64,000 bases of DNA from Caballeronia glathei (GCF_000698595.1 NZ_JFHC01000042.1:1-64000), one strand, 5' to 3'; positions 54,372 through 62,989 are shown, counted from the stretch's first letter. Translations and numbers: made by a program. Notes: generated by a model from the letters alone, not told the origin.

Positions 54372-55133
54372 TCACGCGCCCGCGCCGGTGTGCTGCGGGC
54401 TGAAAAAGCCGAGCGTCAGCGAGCGCAGCGTCCGGACCCTGCGGTCCACGTAATGCGGCCGGCCCGTTCCCGGGCGGCGCTTCGACACCTCGCCGCTCGC
54501 GTCGCGCACGTTCGGCAGATGCCCGACGATCCACACCGTGCGGATGCCGAGCCGCTTGTAGCGCTTGAGATGCCCGCGCGTATCCTCGACGAGGATCGCG
54601 TCCGCGAGCCGCACGCCGGCGCGGCGCATCGCGCGCCGCAGCATCCGCGCGTCGGGCTTGGCGCGCCAATTGTCGCGATCGCGCATGTCCTCGATGGCGA
54701 TCACGCGCTCGAACAGCCTGCCGATGCCGAGTTCCGCCATCACGGCGCGGGCGTAGAGCGTCGGCCCGTTCGTCAGCACGATCTTGCGCCCGGGCAGCGC
54801 GCGCAGCATCCGCGCGAGGCCGCGTTCCGCGCGCAGCATCGATTTCAGATCGGAGAACGTATGCACCGCGCGCAGGAAATCGGCGGGATCGATGCCGTGG
54901 TGGCGCACGAGGCCGAGCAGCGTCGCGCCATAGCGATGGGTATAGCCGACGCGCAGCCGGTTCGCTTCATCGATATCGACGCCGAGCGTATCGATGATGT
55001 ATTGCGTCATCGCCTTGTTGATCGCCGGAAAGATCTCGTGCGACGCGTGATGGAGCGTGTTGTCGAGGTCGAAGAGCCACACGGGGCCGCGTTGCTTGAC
55101 GCGCCGTCGGCGCAAAGTGCGAGTGGGATTCAT
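54372..55133 (-). CDS. HAD-superfamily pyrimidine 5'-nucleotidase-like hydrolase
   Basis: A 253-residue HAD phosphatase. The nucleophile motif is WLFDLDNTLHH, motif II is KIVLTNGP and motif III/IV is AILVEDTRGHLKRY. This subgroup (SDT1/PHM8-like) is usually annotated as pyrimidine 5'-nucleotidase. The ATG at 55133 (MNPTRTLRRRR) is used; the longer frame begins in the gap to argB. A basic, Arg-rich C-terminal tail extends about 40 residues past the core. It lies downstream of argB on the same strand, the common order in this group. Confidence 0.87.
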   Translation of the reverse strand: MNPTRTLRRRRVKQRGPVWLFDLDNTLHHASHEIFPAINKAMTQYIIDTLGVDIDEANRLRVGYTHRYGATLLGLVRHHGIDPADFLRAVHTFSDLKSMLRAERGLARMLRALPGRKIVLTNGPTLYARAVMAELGIGRLFERVIAIEDMRDRDNWRAKPDARMLRRAMRRAGVRLADAILVEDTRGHLKRYKRLGIRTVWIVGHLPNVRDASGEVSKRRPGTGRPHYVDRRVRTLRSLTLGFFSPQHTGAGA

Positions 55134-55220
55134 GCGCGAAGGCTTTTCGCCGGGGGGAGCGTGCCGGCGCAACGGACGTCGCGCCTGGCCGTGGACAACA
55201 GGATATGCGGGAAACCGCGC

Positions 55221-56120
55221 TCAGTGCGAGCGGATCATCGTGCCGAACGGCTGTTCGGTCAGGATTTCGAGCAGCACGGAATGTTCGATCCGGCCGTCGA
55301 TGATGTGGACCGAACGCACGCCGCTCTTCGCCGCATCGAGTGCCGACGAGATCTTCGGCAGCATGCCGCCGGAGATGGTGCCGTCGGCGAAAAGAGCGTC
55401 GATTTCGCGCGCGGAGAGGTCGGTGAGCAGATTGCCTGCCTTGTCCATCACGCCCGGGATGTTCGTCATCATGACGAGCTTCTCGGCGTTGAGCACCACC
55501 GCCAGCTTGCCCGCGACCAGGTCCGCGTTGATGTTGTACGACAGGCCGTCTTCGCCGAAGCCGATCGGCGAGATGACCGGGATGAACGCATCGTCCTGAA
55601 GCGCCTTCACGACGGCCGGGTTGATCGCCTCGACCTCGCCCACCTGGCCGATATCGATGAACTGGCCCGGATTGTCACGATCGGGCATCTGCAGCTTACG
55701 CGCGTGGATGAGCCCGCCGTCCTTGCCCGTCAGGCCAACCGCATGGCCGCCGAAGTGGTTGATCAGCGTAACGATGTCCTGCTGCACTTCACCGCCGAGC
55801 ACCCATTCGACGACTTCCATCGTCTCTTCATCGGTCACGCGCATGCCCTGGATGAACGTGCCCTGCTTGCCGATCTTCTTGAGCGCCTGATCGATCTGCG
55901 GGCCGCCGCCGTGGACGATCACCGGGTTGATGCCGACCAGCTTCAGCAGGATCACGTCGCGCGCGAAACCCTGCTTGAGGCGCTCTTCGGTCATCGCGTT
56001 GCCGCCGTACTTGATCACGATCGTCTTGCCGTGATACTGGCGGATGTAGGGCAGCGCCTCGGCCAGGATTTCGGCTTTCAGGGTCGGCGCGATCTGCGTA
56101 AGGTCGGGGAGCTCGGACAT
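55221..56120 (-). CDS. argB: Acetylglutamate kinase
   Basis: Phosphorylates N-acetylglutamate, the second step of arginine biosynthesis. The 299-residue amino-acid kinase has GKTIVIKYGGNAM near the N-terminus, the VHGGGPQI glycine loop and the ATP-binding segment SAREIDALFADGTISGGM. The protein starts MSELPDLTQIAPTLKAEIL, typical of the bacterial enzyme. It is separated from the HAD nucleotidase gene by 87 bases, and starts away from the divergent CWC gene. Confidence 0.96.
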   Translation of the reverse strand: MSELPDLTQIAPTLKAEILAEALPYIRQYHGKTIVIKYGGNAMTEERLKQGFARDVILLKLVGINPVIVHGGGPQIDQALKKIGKQGTFIQGMRVTDEETMEVVEWVLGGEVQQDIVTLINHFGGHAVGLTGKDGGLIHARKLQMPDRDNPGQFIDIGQVGEVEAINPAVVKALQDDAFIPVISPIGFGEDGLSYNINADLVAGKLAVVLNAEKLVMMTNIPGVMDKAGNLLTDLSAREIDALFADGTISGGMLPKISSALDAAKSGVRSVHIIDGRIEHSVLLEILTEQPFGTMIRSH

Positions 56121-56257
56121 GGCGGCGAATGGGCGATGAGCGGTTTAAACAGGGCGAATTGTACAGGACTGACGCAGCGCAGCAGCGCGTTTTGCCGGTG
56201 CCGTTGCAGGATGGCGTGGGCGTGGGATCATGGTCGGTATTTCCACTGGAGAACGTC

Positions 56258-56470
56258 ATGGCCGCAACGCCGGAACGCAAGGAGGATGCCGGGGCGCGGA
56301 CCTGTCCGCGCTGCGGCACGCCGTTTCGCTGCGGCGCGCTGGCGGGCGATGCGCGTTGCTGGTGCGCTTCGCTGCCCGCGCTGCCGGTCGAACGGCTGGA
56401 TGCGGCGAGCGGGTGTCTTTGCGCGGCATGTCTCGAAGCCGACATCCGGCGTACGGAAGAAGGCGCGTAA
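56258..56470 (+). CDS. Cysteine-rich CWC family small protein
   Basis: A 70-residue protein with the pattern CPRCGTPFRCGAL, then CWC (ARCWCASLPALP), and CLCAACLEAD near the end, eight cysteines in all. This matches the cysteine-rich CWC family, whose role is unknown; metal binding is likely. GGAG lies just before the ATG at 56258. It is divergent from argB, with 137 bases between. Confidence 0.85.
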   Translation: MAATPERKEDAGARTCPRCGTPFRCGALAGDARCWCASLPALPVERLDAASGCLCAACLEADIRRTEEGA

Positions 56471-56486
56471 GCATAAAAATGGCGCA

Positions 56487-56521
56487 AAAAACGGCGATCT
56501 CGAACGGAGATCGCCGTTTTT
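56487..56521. terminator. Bidirectional terminator between the CWC gene and the frameshifted TPR gene
   Basis: A perfect 15-bp stem (56487-56501 with 56507-56521), core CGGCGATCTC with a GAACG loop, has A/T runs at both ends. It lies 16 bases past the CWC stop and 12 bases past the stop of the minus-strand gene. Confidence 0.88.
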
Positions 56522-56533
56522 CGAGGCGGCGGG

Positions 56534-58251
56534 CTATTCGGCGAATTTCTTCGCCGTGCGCGGCCTGGGCGCTGCGGCGCTGGCGTGCTTCGCCGCGAGT
56601 GCGCTCAGGTCGTCCGTGAGCGCTTCGAACACCGGTTCCCACCGCGCGAAATCCTTTTGCCGGTACAGCACGACGGTCGGATACCACGGGCTGTCCGCGC
56701 GCTCCAGTTGCCAGACCCAGTGCGGATTGACGTCGAGCAGCACCCAGGTCGGTTTTCCGAGCGTCGCCGCGAGGTGCGCCATGCTCGTGCATACGGTGAT
56801 GACGAGATCGAGCAAATCGATGAAAGCGGCAGTGTCGTCGAAATTTTCGAACTGGCCGGTGTGATCGGTAATGTCGAAACCGCTTGCCTTCGCGGCCGCG
56901 ACGTCGTTTTCCGCGCCCTTTTGCAGCGAAAAGAACGCGACGTTGTCGAGCGCGCCGAACGGCTTTGCGTACCGGTCGATTCCCACGCTGCGAAAGAGGT
57001 TGCGCTGATGCGTCACGCCGCCGCTCCACACGAGGCCGACGCGCAGGTGCTTTCCGGCCTGCGACTGGGCGCGCCATTGCGCCGCGCGCTCGACGTCGGC
57101 GGTGAGGTAGGAACGCTTGGCGGGGATCGAGTCGTCGTCGATATTGAAGTGAAGCGGCAGGCTCAGCAGCGGAAAGTGGAAATCGAAGGGCGGCAGCTCG
57201 GCGTCATGCGCAATGCATTCGACGTTCTTCGGTGCCATCCGCGCCATCAGCGGATGGAGCGCCCTGAACGCCGCCCACACGAGCTTGCCGCCTTGCGCAT
57301 GGACCTGTTTCGCGAGCATCGGTACGAAGCGGCAGAACTGCAGCGCGTCGCCGAAACCCTGCTCGCCCCACAGCAGCAGCGTCTTGCCGCGCAGCGCCTC
57401 GCCGTTCCAGCGCGGCACCGGCAGGTTCGGCTGCGCGTTCGCGAGTTCCGACGACCCTCCCAGCGTGCTTCGAAACCGGCCCAGCCGCGCGTGTAGTTGC
57501 GCTGAAGCAGATCGAGGAGCGACTGGTTGAAAGGAAAACGCGGCGCGTGCGGCGAGGCTTCGGCCGCGGCGGTGGCCGCACCGGTTGCGGCGTCCCAGCG
57601 TTGCGCCTCCTTCAGCGCGAGACTGTAATTCGACTGCGCGAGCGCGTTCGACGGATCGATCTGCACTGCGCGCTCGCCTGCCGCGATGGCGCGCGCGAGG
57701 TCGAGGCGGCGCGGGTAGATGCGCGAAAGGTTCGTCCACGCCTCGATGTCGCCGGCGTTCACCGCGACGGCTTCTTCCAGCAGCGCGAGCGCTTCGTCGT
57801 CGTGGCCGGTGATTTCCAGCGCGACCGCGAGATTGTTGCGCAGCGTGGGCACCGCCTTGTCGAGGGCATAGGCGCGCCGGTAAAGCGGGATCGCTTCGGC
57901 GTGACGCCCCGCGAGTTGCAGCGCGTAGCCGAGATGCCCGAGCGCGCGCGCATGCTGCGGCTCGCGCTCGACGAGATTCGCCGCGAGCGCGATTGCTTCG
58001 CCGATGGCGCCGCGCCTGAGCATCGCGTCGATCAGTTGCAGGCTCGCCTCGACGAGTCCCGGCTCCAGCATCAGCGCGGCCTGCAGCCAGACGGCCTGTT
58101 CCGCCGGGAGCCCGCGCGCGGCGGCGCTTTGCGCATTGCTCAAATAGGCCGGCAATACGCGCGAGATAATGTCGCTTCGAGCGGCGGGACGGACGGCGGG
58201 CGCACCGGGCGCCACGGGCGCAGGACGGCGAGATTTAGGGCTGCGAGTCAT
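56534..58251 (-). pseudogene. TPR-repeat glycosyltransferase-like protein, interrupted by a frameshift
   Basis: Two overlapping minus-strand frames together spell one protein. The first, starting MTRSPKSRRPAPVAP (ATG at 58251), contains the tetratricopeptide repeats and reads into GWAGFEARWEG. The second, ending at 56534, continues as SSELANAQPNLPVPRWNG and carries the glycosyltransferase-like part (LLLWGEQGFGDALQFCRFVP, VGLVWSGG, SMAHLAATLGKPTWVLL). The switch is near 57455, in the CCC of CGACCCTCCC, where one base appears to be missing; 1718 bases leave a remainder of 2. It is either a recent pseudogene or a sequencing error. It is a paralogue of the gene at 9027-10772 (shared GEQG, FSLQKG and DSPWYPT segments). 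Confidence 0.85.
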
Positions 58252-58288
58252 TTCGTGATGTTGGCGGGCGGGCCGCTCGAAGTTTTCA

Positions 58289-58300
58289 AAAGTTAACTTT
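58289..58300. promoter_or_regulatory. 12-bp palindrome in the TPR/regB divergent region
   Basis: AAAGTTAACTTT is a perfect palindrome in the 117-base gap between the TPR gene and regB, about 70 bases upstream of regB. It is a possible operator; no regulator is known to me for this sequence. Confidence 0.35.
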
Positions 58301-58368
58301 CGATGGTGAAACAAACCGCCCGCCCCTAACCATTAGACTATTCCGAAATAGAGCAGGATCTCATCCAG

Positions 58369-59694
58369 ATGCATCGCATAACGAACACCGGGCGGGTCAA
58401 TCTCGGACATCTTTTCTGGCTGCGCAGCCTGGCGATCATCGGCCAGCTGGTGACGATCGCCGTGGTGCAGATCTTTTACGGCGCGAATCTCCCGATTCCC
58501 GCGATGCTGCTCGTGATCGGGCTCGAGGTGATCTTCAATGCGATGACGTGGCTGCGTGTCGCGCGCGAGCGGCCCGAGACGAACCTCGAGTTGTTCGGGC
58601 AACTGTGGGTCGATCTGGGCGCGCTGTCGGCGCTGCTTTTCCTGTCGGGTGGCGCGACCAATCCGTTCGTCACGCTCTACATTCCGTCGCTCGCGATTGC
58701 CGCGGCCGTGCTTCCGTGGACCATGATGGCCTGGCTCGCTGCATTCGCGGTGGCCTGCTACGCGCTCCTCAGCTACAACTACGTGCCGCTCAACATGGAG
58801 AACCCGGCGAACCTGTTCGAATACTTTCGCATGGGGCTGTGGGTCAACTTCATGGTGAGCGTCGGGCTGATCGGCTGGTTCGTGGCGCGCATGTCGCGGG
58901 CGCTGCGCCTGCGTGACGCCGAGCTCGCCGACGCCCAGCAGCGCCTTTTGCGCGACGAGCGCGCCGTCGCGCTGGGCGTGCAGGCGGCCACCGTCGCGCA
59001 TGAAATCGGCACGCCGCTTTCGACCATCGCGATGCTGAGCGAGGAGTTGCGCGACGCCGCCTCGAGCGACCGGAACCTCGCGCCCTACGCCGCCGACCTC
59101 GAACTGCTCGAACAACAGATGACGCTCTGCACGTCGGCGCTCGCGCGCCTGCGCAGCCGCGCGACCGGGCCGTCGAACCGCCAGCCGCTCGGCGAATGGT
59201 TGGAGAGCTTTGCCGAGCAATGGCGGCTGCGCCACCCGCATGTGCGTTTCCAGCGGCTCGGCGATGTGCCCGAGGGCGTCTGGATCGACGACACGGTTGC
59301 CGTCGGCCAGATTCTGACCATTCTGCTGGATAATGCGGCCCGTGCGAGCAGCGATTCGGTCACGCTCGAAACATCGGCGGCGCGCGTGGCGGGCGAGCCG
59401 CTCATCCAGTTCGATATCTGCGACCGGGGCCCGGGCATTCCGCCCGCGCTGCGCGGCTCGCTCGGCGCAATGCCCGTCGACAGCACGCAGGGCGGCCATG
59501 GCGTCGGCCTGTATCTGGCGTTTTCGGCGGCGGCGCGGCTCGGCGGATCGATCGAACTCGCGGCGGCGAAACCGCGCGGCACGCACGCCGTGCTGCGCCT
59601 GCCCGACAAGGGCGCAGCCGGCACGAATGCACGAGCAGCAAGGACGGAGCGCGGCGGCGACGCGGCGTCCGCTACCACGGAGAAAAAAGCATGA
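58369..59694 (+). CDS. regB: RegB/PrrB-family redox-sensing histidine kinase
   Basis: A membrane-bound histidine kinase of 441 residues. Six hydrophobic segments lie in residues 12-172, including the quinone-sensing motif GGATNPF at 94-100, the hallmark of RegB. The phosphoacceptor is His211 in VAHEIGTPLSTI; Cys254 (MTLCTSAL), 43 residues later, is in the position of the redox-active cysteine of RegB. The ATP-binding boxes DNAARASS, DRGPGIP and HGVGLYLAF follow. It probably senses the quinone pool and oxygen state and passes phosphate to the RegA-type regulator whose ATG overlaps its stop. Confidence 0.9.
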   Translation: MHRITNTGRVNLGHLFWLRSLAIIGQLVTIAVVQIFYGANLPIPAMLLVIGLEVIFNAMTWLRVARERPETNLELFGQLWVDLGALSALLFLSGGATNPFVTLYIPSLAIAAAVLPWTMMAWLAAFAVACYALLSYNYVPLNMENPANLFEYFRMGLWVNFMVSVGLIGWFVARMSRALRLRDAELADAQQRLLRDERAVALGVQAATVAHEIGTPLSTIAMLSEELRDAASSDRNLAPYAADLELLEQQMTLCTSALARLRSRATGPSNRQPLGEWLESFAEQWRLRHPHVRFQRLGDVPEGVWIDDTVAVGQILTILLDNAARASSDSVTLETSAARVAGEPLIQFDICDRGPGIPPALRGSLGAMPVDSTQGGHGVGLYLAFSAAARLGGSIELAAAKPRGTHAVLRLPDKGAAGTNARAARTERGGDAASATTEKKA

Positions 59695-60233
59695 CCGACA
59701 TGAACTTTCTGATCATCGATGACGACGAGGTCTTCTCGGGGATACTGGCACGCGGCCTGTCGCGGCGCGGCTATACGCCGCATCAGGCGCACGACGCGCA
59801 AGAAGCGCTGAAGCTCGCGAACATGCACAAGTTCGGCCAGATCACGGTGGACCTGCATCTCGGCAACGACTCGGGGCTCACGCTCGTCGCGCCGCTGCGC
59901 GATCTGCAGCCCGACGCGCGCATTCTCGTGCTGACGGGCTACGCGAGCATCGCGACGGCGGTGCAGGCGGTGAAGGACGGCGCGGACAACTATCTGGCGA
60001 AGCCCGCCAACGTCGAGACGATCCTCTCCGCGCTGCAGGAGCAGGCAAGCGAGCAGACCGCCGAGGAAGCGATCGAGCACCCGACGCTCCTCTCCGTCGC
60101 GCGGCTGGAGTGGGAGCATATCCAGCGCGTGCTCGCCGAGAACAACGGCAACATTTCCGCGACGGCGCGTGCGCTCAACATGCATCGGCGGACATTGCAG
60201 CGCAAGCTGGCGAAAAAACCGGTCCGGCAATAA
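59691..60233 (+). CDS. regA: RegA/PrrA-family response regulator
   Basis: A 180-residue response regulator with the receiver domain (acidic DDD at 10-12, phosphoacceptor Asp54 in TVDLHLG, Lys in YLAKP) and a Fis-like helix-turn-helix at the C-terminus (NNGNISATARALNMHRRTL). It matches the RegA/ActR/PrrA family, which controls energy metabolism genes in response to redox state. The ATG overlaps the regB stop. It ends at a terminator shared with the convergent hslU. Confidence 0.92.
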   Translation: MTDMNFLIIDDDEVFSGILARGLSRRGYTPHQAHDAQEALKLANMHKFGQITVDLHLGNDSGLTLVAPLRDLQPDARILVLTGYASIATAVQAVKDGADNYLAKPANVETILSALQEQASEQTAEEAIEHPTLLSVARLEWEHIQRVLAENNGNISATARALNMHRRTLQRKLAKKPVRQ

Positions 60234-60235
60234 AA

Positions 60236-60267
60236 AAGGGCGGCTCGCGCGAGCCGCCCTTCTTGTT
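60236..60267. terminator. Bidirectional terminator between regA and hslU
   Basis: A 12-bp stem AAGGGCGGCTCG (60236-60247 with 60250-60261) with a 2-base centre is flanked by A/T-rich runs (AAAAAA on one side, CTTGTTTTC on the other). It lies just past the regA stop. Confidence 0.85.
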
Positions 60268-60282
60268 TTCGATGCCTGGCGC

Positions 60283-61629
60283 CTAGAGCACGTAGCGCGA
60301 CAGGTCCTCGTTATCGGCGACGTCGTTGAGCGCCCGGTCGACGTAAGCCGCGTCGATCTTCACCGGCTGGCCCGTATGGTTGCCCGCCGCGAACGACACT
60401 TCTTCCAGCAGCTTCTCGATCACCGTATAGAGACGCCGCGCGCCGATGTTCTCGGTCTTCTCGTTCACGGAGTACGCGATTTCGGCGAGGCGGCGAATGC
60501 CGTCGTCGGCGAAATCGAGCTGCACGTCCTCGGTGGCGAGCAGGGCCTTGTACTGCTTCACGAGGCTCGCGTCGGTCGTGTTGAGGATCGATTCGAAGTC
60601 TTCCACCGACAGCGAATCCAGCTCGACGCGAATCGGGAAGCGCCCCTGCAACTCGGGAATCAGGTCGCTCGGCTTGGCAAGATGAAACGCGCCGCTCGCG
60701 ATGAACAGGATGTGATCGGTCTTGATCATCCCGTATTTGGTGTTGATCGTGGTGCCTTCGACGAGCGGCAGCAAATCGCGCTGCACGCCCGCGCGCGACA
60801 CTTCCGGCCCGCCGGCTTCGCTGCGCGACGCGATCTTGTCGATTTCATCGAGAAACACGATGCCGTTCTGCTCGACGTTCTGCACGGCCTTCGTCTTGAC
60901 CTCTTCGTCGTTCAGCAGCTTGCCGGCTTCCTCGTCGGTGAGGAGCTTGAGCGCCTCCTTCACCTTCACCTTGCGGCGCGCCTTCTTGCCGCCGCCGATA
61001 TTCGCGAACATCGAGCGGATCTGCTCGGTCATGTCTTCCATGCCCGGCGGGCCCATGATGTCCATGCCGACCTGCGGCATCTCGACGTCGAGTTCGATCT
61101 CCTTGTCGTCCAGCAAGCCTTCGCGCAGGCGCTTGCGAAACGTCTGGCGCGTCGCGTTCTGCGAGTCGTCCTGGGCTTCGGCCGCGGTCGACGCGCCGAA
61201 CCCCACCGGCCGGGCGGCCGGCAGCAGGATGTCGAGAATCCGGTCTTCGGCGCGGTCTTCCGCCTTCGTGCGGACCTTCTTCATCTCGGCTTCGCGCGTC
61301 TGCTTGACCGAGATTTCGATCAGGTCGCGCACGATGCTGTCCACGTCGCGGCCCACGTAGCCCACTTCCGTGAATTTGGTCGCTTCGATCTTGATGAACG
61401 GGGCGTCCGCGAGCTTCGCGAGGCGCCGCGCGATTTCGGTCTTGCCGACGCCGGTCGGCCCAATCATCAGGATGTTCTTCGGGGTGATTTCCTGGCGCAG
61501 TGGTTCCGCGACCTGCTGGCGGCGCCAGCGGTTGCGCAGCGCGACGGCGACGGCCTTCTTCGCGCGCCCCTGGCCGATGATGTGCTTGTCGAGTTCCGAG
61601 ACGATCTCGGACGGAGTCATGGTGGTCAT
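60283..61629 (-). CDS. hslU: ATP-dependent protease ATPase subunit HslU (ClpY)
   Basis: The AAA+ unfoldase of the HslUV protease, a heat-shock protease. The 448-residue protein has Walker A GPTGVGKT at 57-64, Walker B VFLDEIDKI and the I-domain between. The GYVG pore motif appears as TEVGYVGRDVDS. Start at 61629 (MTTMTPSEIVSEL) with AAAGGA upstream; the ATG at 61620 is an internal alternative. It lies 26 bases downstream of hslV on the same strand, as an hslVU operon. Confidence 0.96.
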   Translation of the reverse strand: MTTMTPSEIVSELDKHIIGQGRAKKAVAVALRNRWRRQQVAEPLRQEITPKNILMIGPTGVGKTEIARRLAKLADAPFIKIEATKFTEVGYVGRDVDSIVRDLIEISVKQTREAEMKKVRTKAEDRAEDRILDILLPAARPVGFGASTAAEAQDDSQNATRQTFRKRLREGLLDDKEIELDVEMPQVGMDIMGPPGMEDMTEQIRSMFANIGGGKKARRKVKVKEALKLLTDEEAGKLLNDEEVKTKAVQNVEQNGIVFLDEIDKIASRSEAGGPEVSRAGVQRDLLPLVEGTTINTKYGMIKTDHILFIASGAFHLAKPSDLIPELQGRFPIRVELDSLSVEDFESILNTTDASLVKQYKALLATEDVQLDFADDGIRRLAEIAYSVNEKTENIGARRLYTVIEKLLEEVSFAAGNHTGQPVKIDAAYVDRALNDVADNEDLSRYVL

Positions 61630-61655
61630 CGCTGGGTCCTTTGCCTTGAGGCGGC

Positions 61656-62192
61656 TTACTCGATCGTCTCGATGACGCGATTGTGGTTGGTATAAATGCA
61701 CATGTCGCCCGCGATCGCGAGCGATTTCTCGACGATGTCGCGCGGGGAAAGCTCGGTGTTTTCCGCGAGTGCCTGCGCCGCGGCCTGCGCGTACGCGCCG
61801 CCCGAGCCGATCGCGCAAATGCCGTTTTCGGGGTCGAGCACGTCGCCGTTGCCGGTGATCACCAGCGTGGCCTGCGCGTCGGCGGCGATCAGCATGGCTT
61901 CGAGCCGCCGCAGCATGCGGTCGGTGCGCCAGTCCTTCGCCAGTTCGACGGCAGCGCGCGTCAGGTTGCCCTGATGCTTTTCGAGCTTCGCCTCGAAGCG
62001 GTCGAGGAGCGAGAACGCGTCGGCGGTGCCGCCCGCGAAGCCGACCAGCACCTTGCCGCCGTAAATGCGCCGCACCTTCTTCGCGCCGCCTTTCATGACG
62101 ATGTTGCCGAGCGTCACCTGACCATCGCCGCCCAGGGCGACCTGGGTGCCGCGTCGCACGGAGACGATGGTCGTGCCGTGAAATTGTTCCAT
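61656..62192 (-). CDS. hslV: ATP-dependent protease peptidase subunit HslV (ClpQ)
   Basis: The threonine protease of HslUV. The 178-residue protein begins MEQFHG-TTIVSVRRGTQ: six residues precede the conserved TT, while E. coli HslV starts M-TT. The catalytic Thr is therefore residue 7 after removal of a short propeptide. Other family segments are FAGGTADAFSLLD and ELAKDWRTDRMLRRLEA. AAAGGAA precedes the ATG. A sigma-32-like promoter is seen at 62341-62368. Confidence 0.96.
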   Translation of the reverse strand: MEQFHGTTIVSVRRGTQVALGGDGQVTLGNIVMKGGAKKVRRIYGGKVLVGFAGGTADAFSLLDRFEAKLEKHQGNLTRAAVELAKDWRTDRMLRRLEAMLIAADAQATLVITGNGDVLDPENGICAIGSGGAYAQAAAQALAENTELSPRDIVEKSLAIAGDMCIYTNHNRVIETIE

Positions 62193-62340
62193 GTGCGTTC
62201 CTTTAGAAAACAGAGGACGCGAGGCGGCTGCGAGGCCGCCGCGCAGTCGAGAATTCGATGGAGTGCGCGGCGCGGGCTCCGCGCATGGCTGCGCTCCGGG
62301 ATGCGGCGCCGCGCCCGCGCTGACTCTGCGCGTCCAGATC

Positions 62341-62368
62341 ATTTTAGGGCGGCACGGGGATTATCAAG
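62341..62368 (-). promoter_or_regulatory. Candidate sigma-32 promoter of hslVU
   Basis: On the minus strand CTTGATA (62362-62368) matches the sigma-32 -35 box CTTGAAA in six of seven bases. After 12 bases CCCTAAAAT (62341-62349) resembles the -10 box CCCCATNT. The hslVU operon is a heat-shock operon in E. coli. Transcription would start near 62335. Confidence 0.6.
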
Positions 62369-62453
62369 ACGCGTTTTGCGCGAAGCAGCGAGAAATTGCC
62401 CGGGGCCGCGCGCCACGCCTTGCGCCCGGGCGGCGCATCGGTGCCTTGGAAAC

Positions 62454-62480
62454 AAAAAGGCACACGTCGAACGTGTGCCT
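62454..62480 (-). terminator. Intrinsic terminator of dksA
   Basis: On the minus strand a 10-bp stem AGGCACACGT/ACGTGTGCCT with a TCG loop is followed by TTTT. It lies 77 bases past the dksA stop. Confidence 0.85.
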
Positions 62481-62556
62481 GGCGGTGCCTTCGGAGGCGG
62501 CAGGTCTCCCCGCTGCGGGGCGGGACCCGCAACGAATATCGGGCCTGCGGTGGCGA

Positions 62557-62976
62557 TCAGTCGCCGAAGAGCTTCTGGCGCAACTCGCGGCGTTCCTGCG
62601 CTTCGAGCGACAGCGTGGCGGTCGGCCGCGCGATCAGGCGCGGAATGCCGATCGGCTCGCCCGTTTCCTCGCACCAGCCGTAGTCGCCGGATTCGATGCG
62701 CGCGAGCGATTGCTGAACTTTCTTCAGCAGCTTGCGTTCACGATCCCGCGTGCGCAGTTCGAGTGCATGTTCTTCCTCGATCGTCGCACGGTCTGCCGGA
62801 TCCGGCACGATCACCGTTTCCCGCAGATTTTCGGTCGTCTGGCCGGCATTCTTCAGAATGTCCGCCTGCAACTGCTCCAGCCGGCTCTTGAAGAAAGCGA
62901 GCTGATCCTCGTTCATGTAATCCTTCTCGCTCATCTTCAGGATTTCGGCTTCGGTCAAGAGTCGTTTCGTCGTCAT
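62557..62976 (-). CDS. dksA: RNA polymerase-binding transcription factor DksA (zinc-ligand-poor form)
   Basis: DksA binds the RNA polymerase secondary channel and works with ppGpp in the stringent response. The 139-residue protein has the coiled coil with acidic tip residues Asp59 and Asp62 in VPDPADRAT. The C-terminal globular part has only Cys102 (GWCEETGEP); the other three zinc positions of E. coli DksA are Thr105, Ser123 and Ala126. It should therefore fold without zinc, like Pseudomonas DksA2. Start at 62976 (MTTKRLLTEAEIL), by similarity, rather than 63024. GAAGAAG is upstream. Confidence 0.93.
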   Translation of the reverse strand: MTTKRLLTEAEILKMSEKDYMNEDQLAFFKSRLEQLQADILKNAGQTTENLRETVIVPDPADRATIEEEHALELRTRDRERKLLKKVQQSLARIESGDYGWCEETGEPIGIPRLIARPTATLSLEAQERRELRQKLFGD

Positions 62977-62989
62977 CTGGCTTGCTTCT

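Larger units (their letters stand above)
62193..62556. other. Region between dksA and hslV
   Basis: 364 bases, both flanking genes on the minus strand. In transcription order: the dksA terminator (62454-62480), then GC-rich sequence, then a sigma-32-like promoter (62341-62368), then a leader of about 140 bases before hslV. I see no additional gene. Confidence 0.6.
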
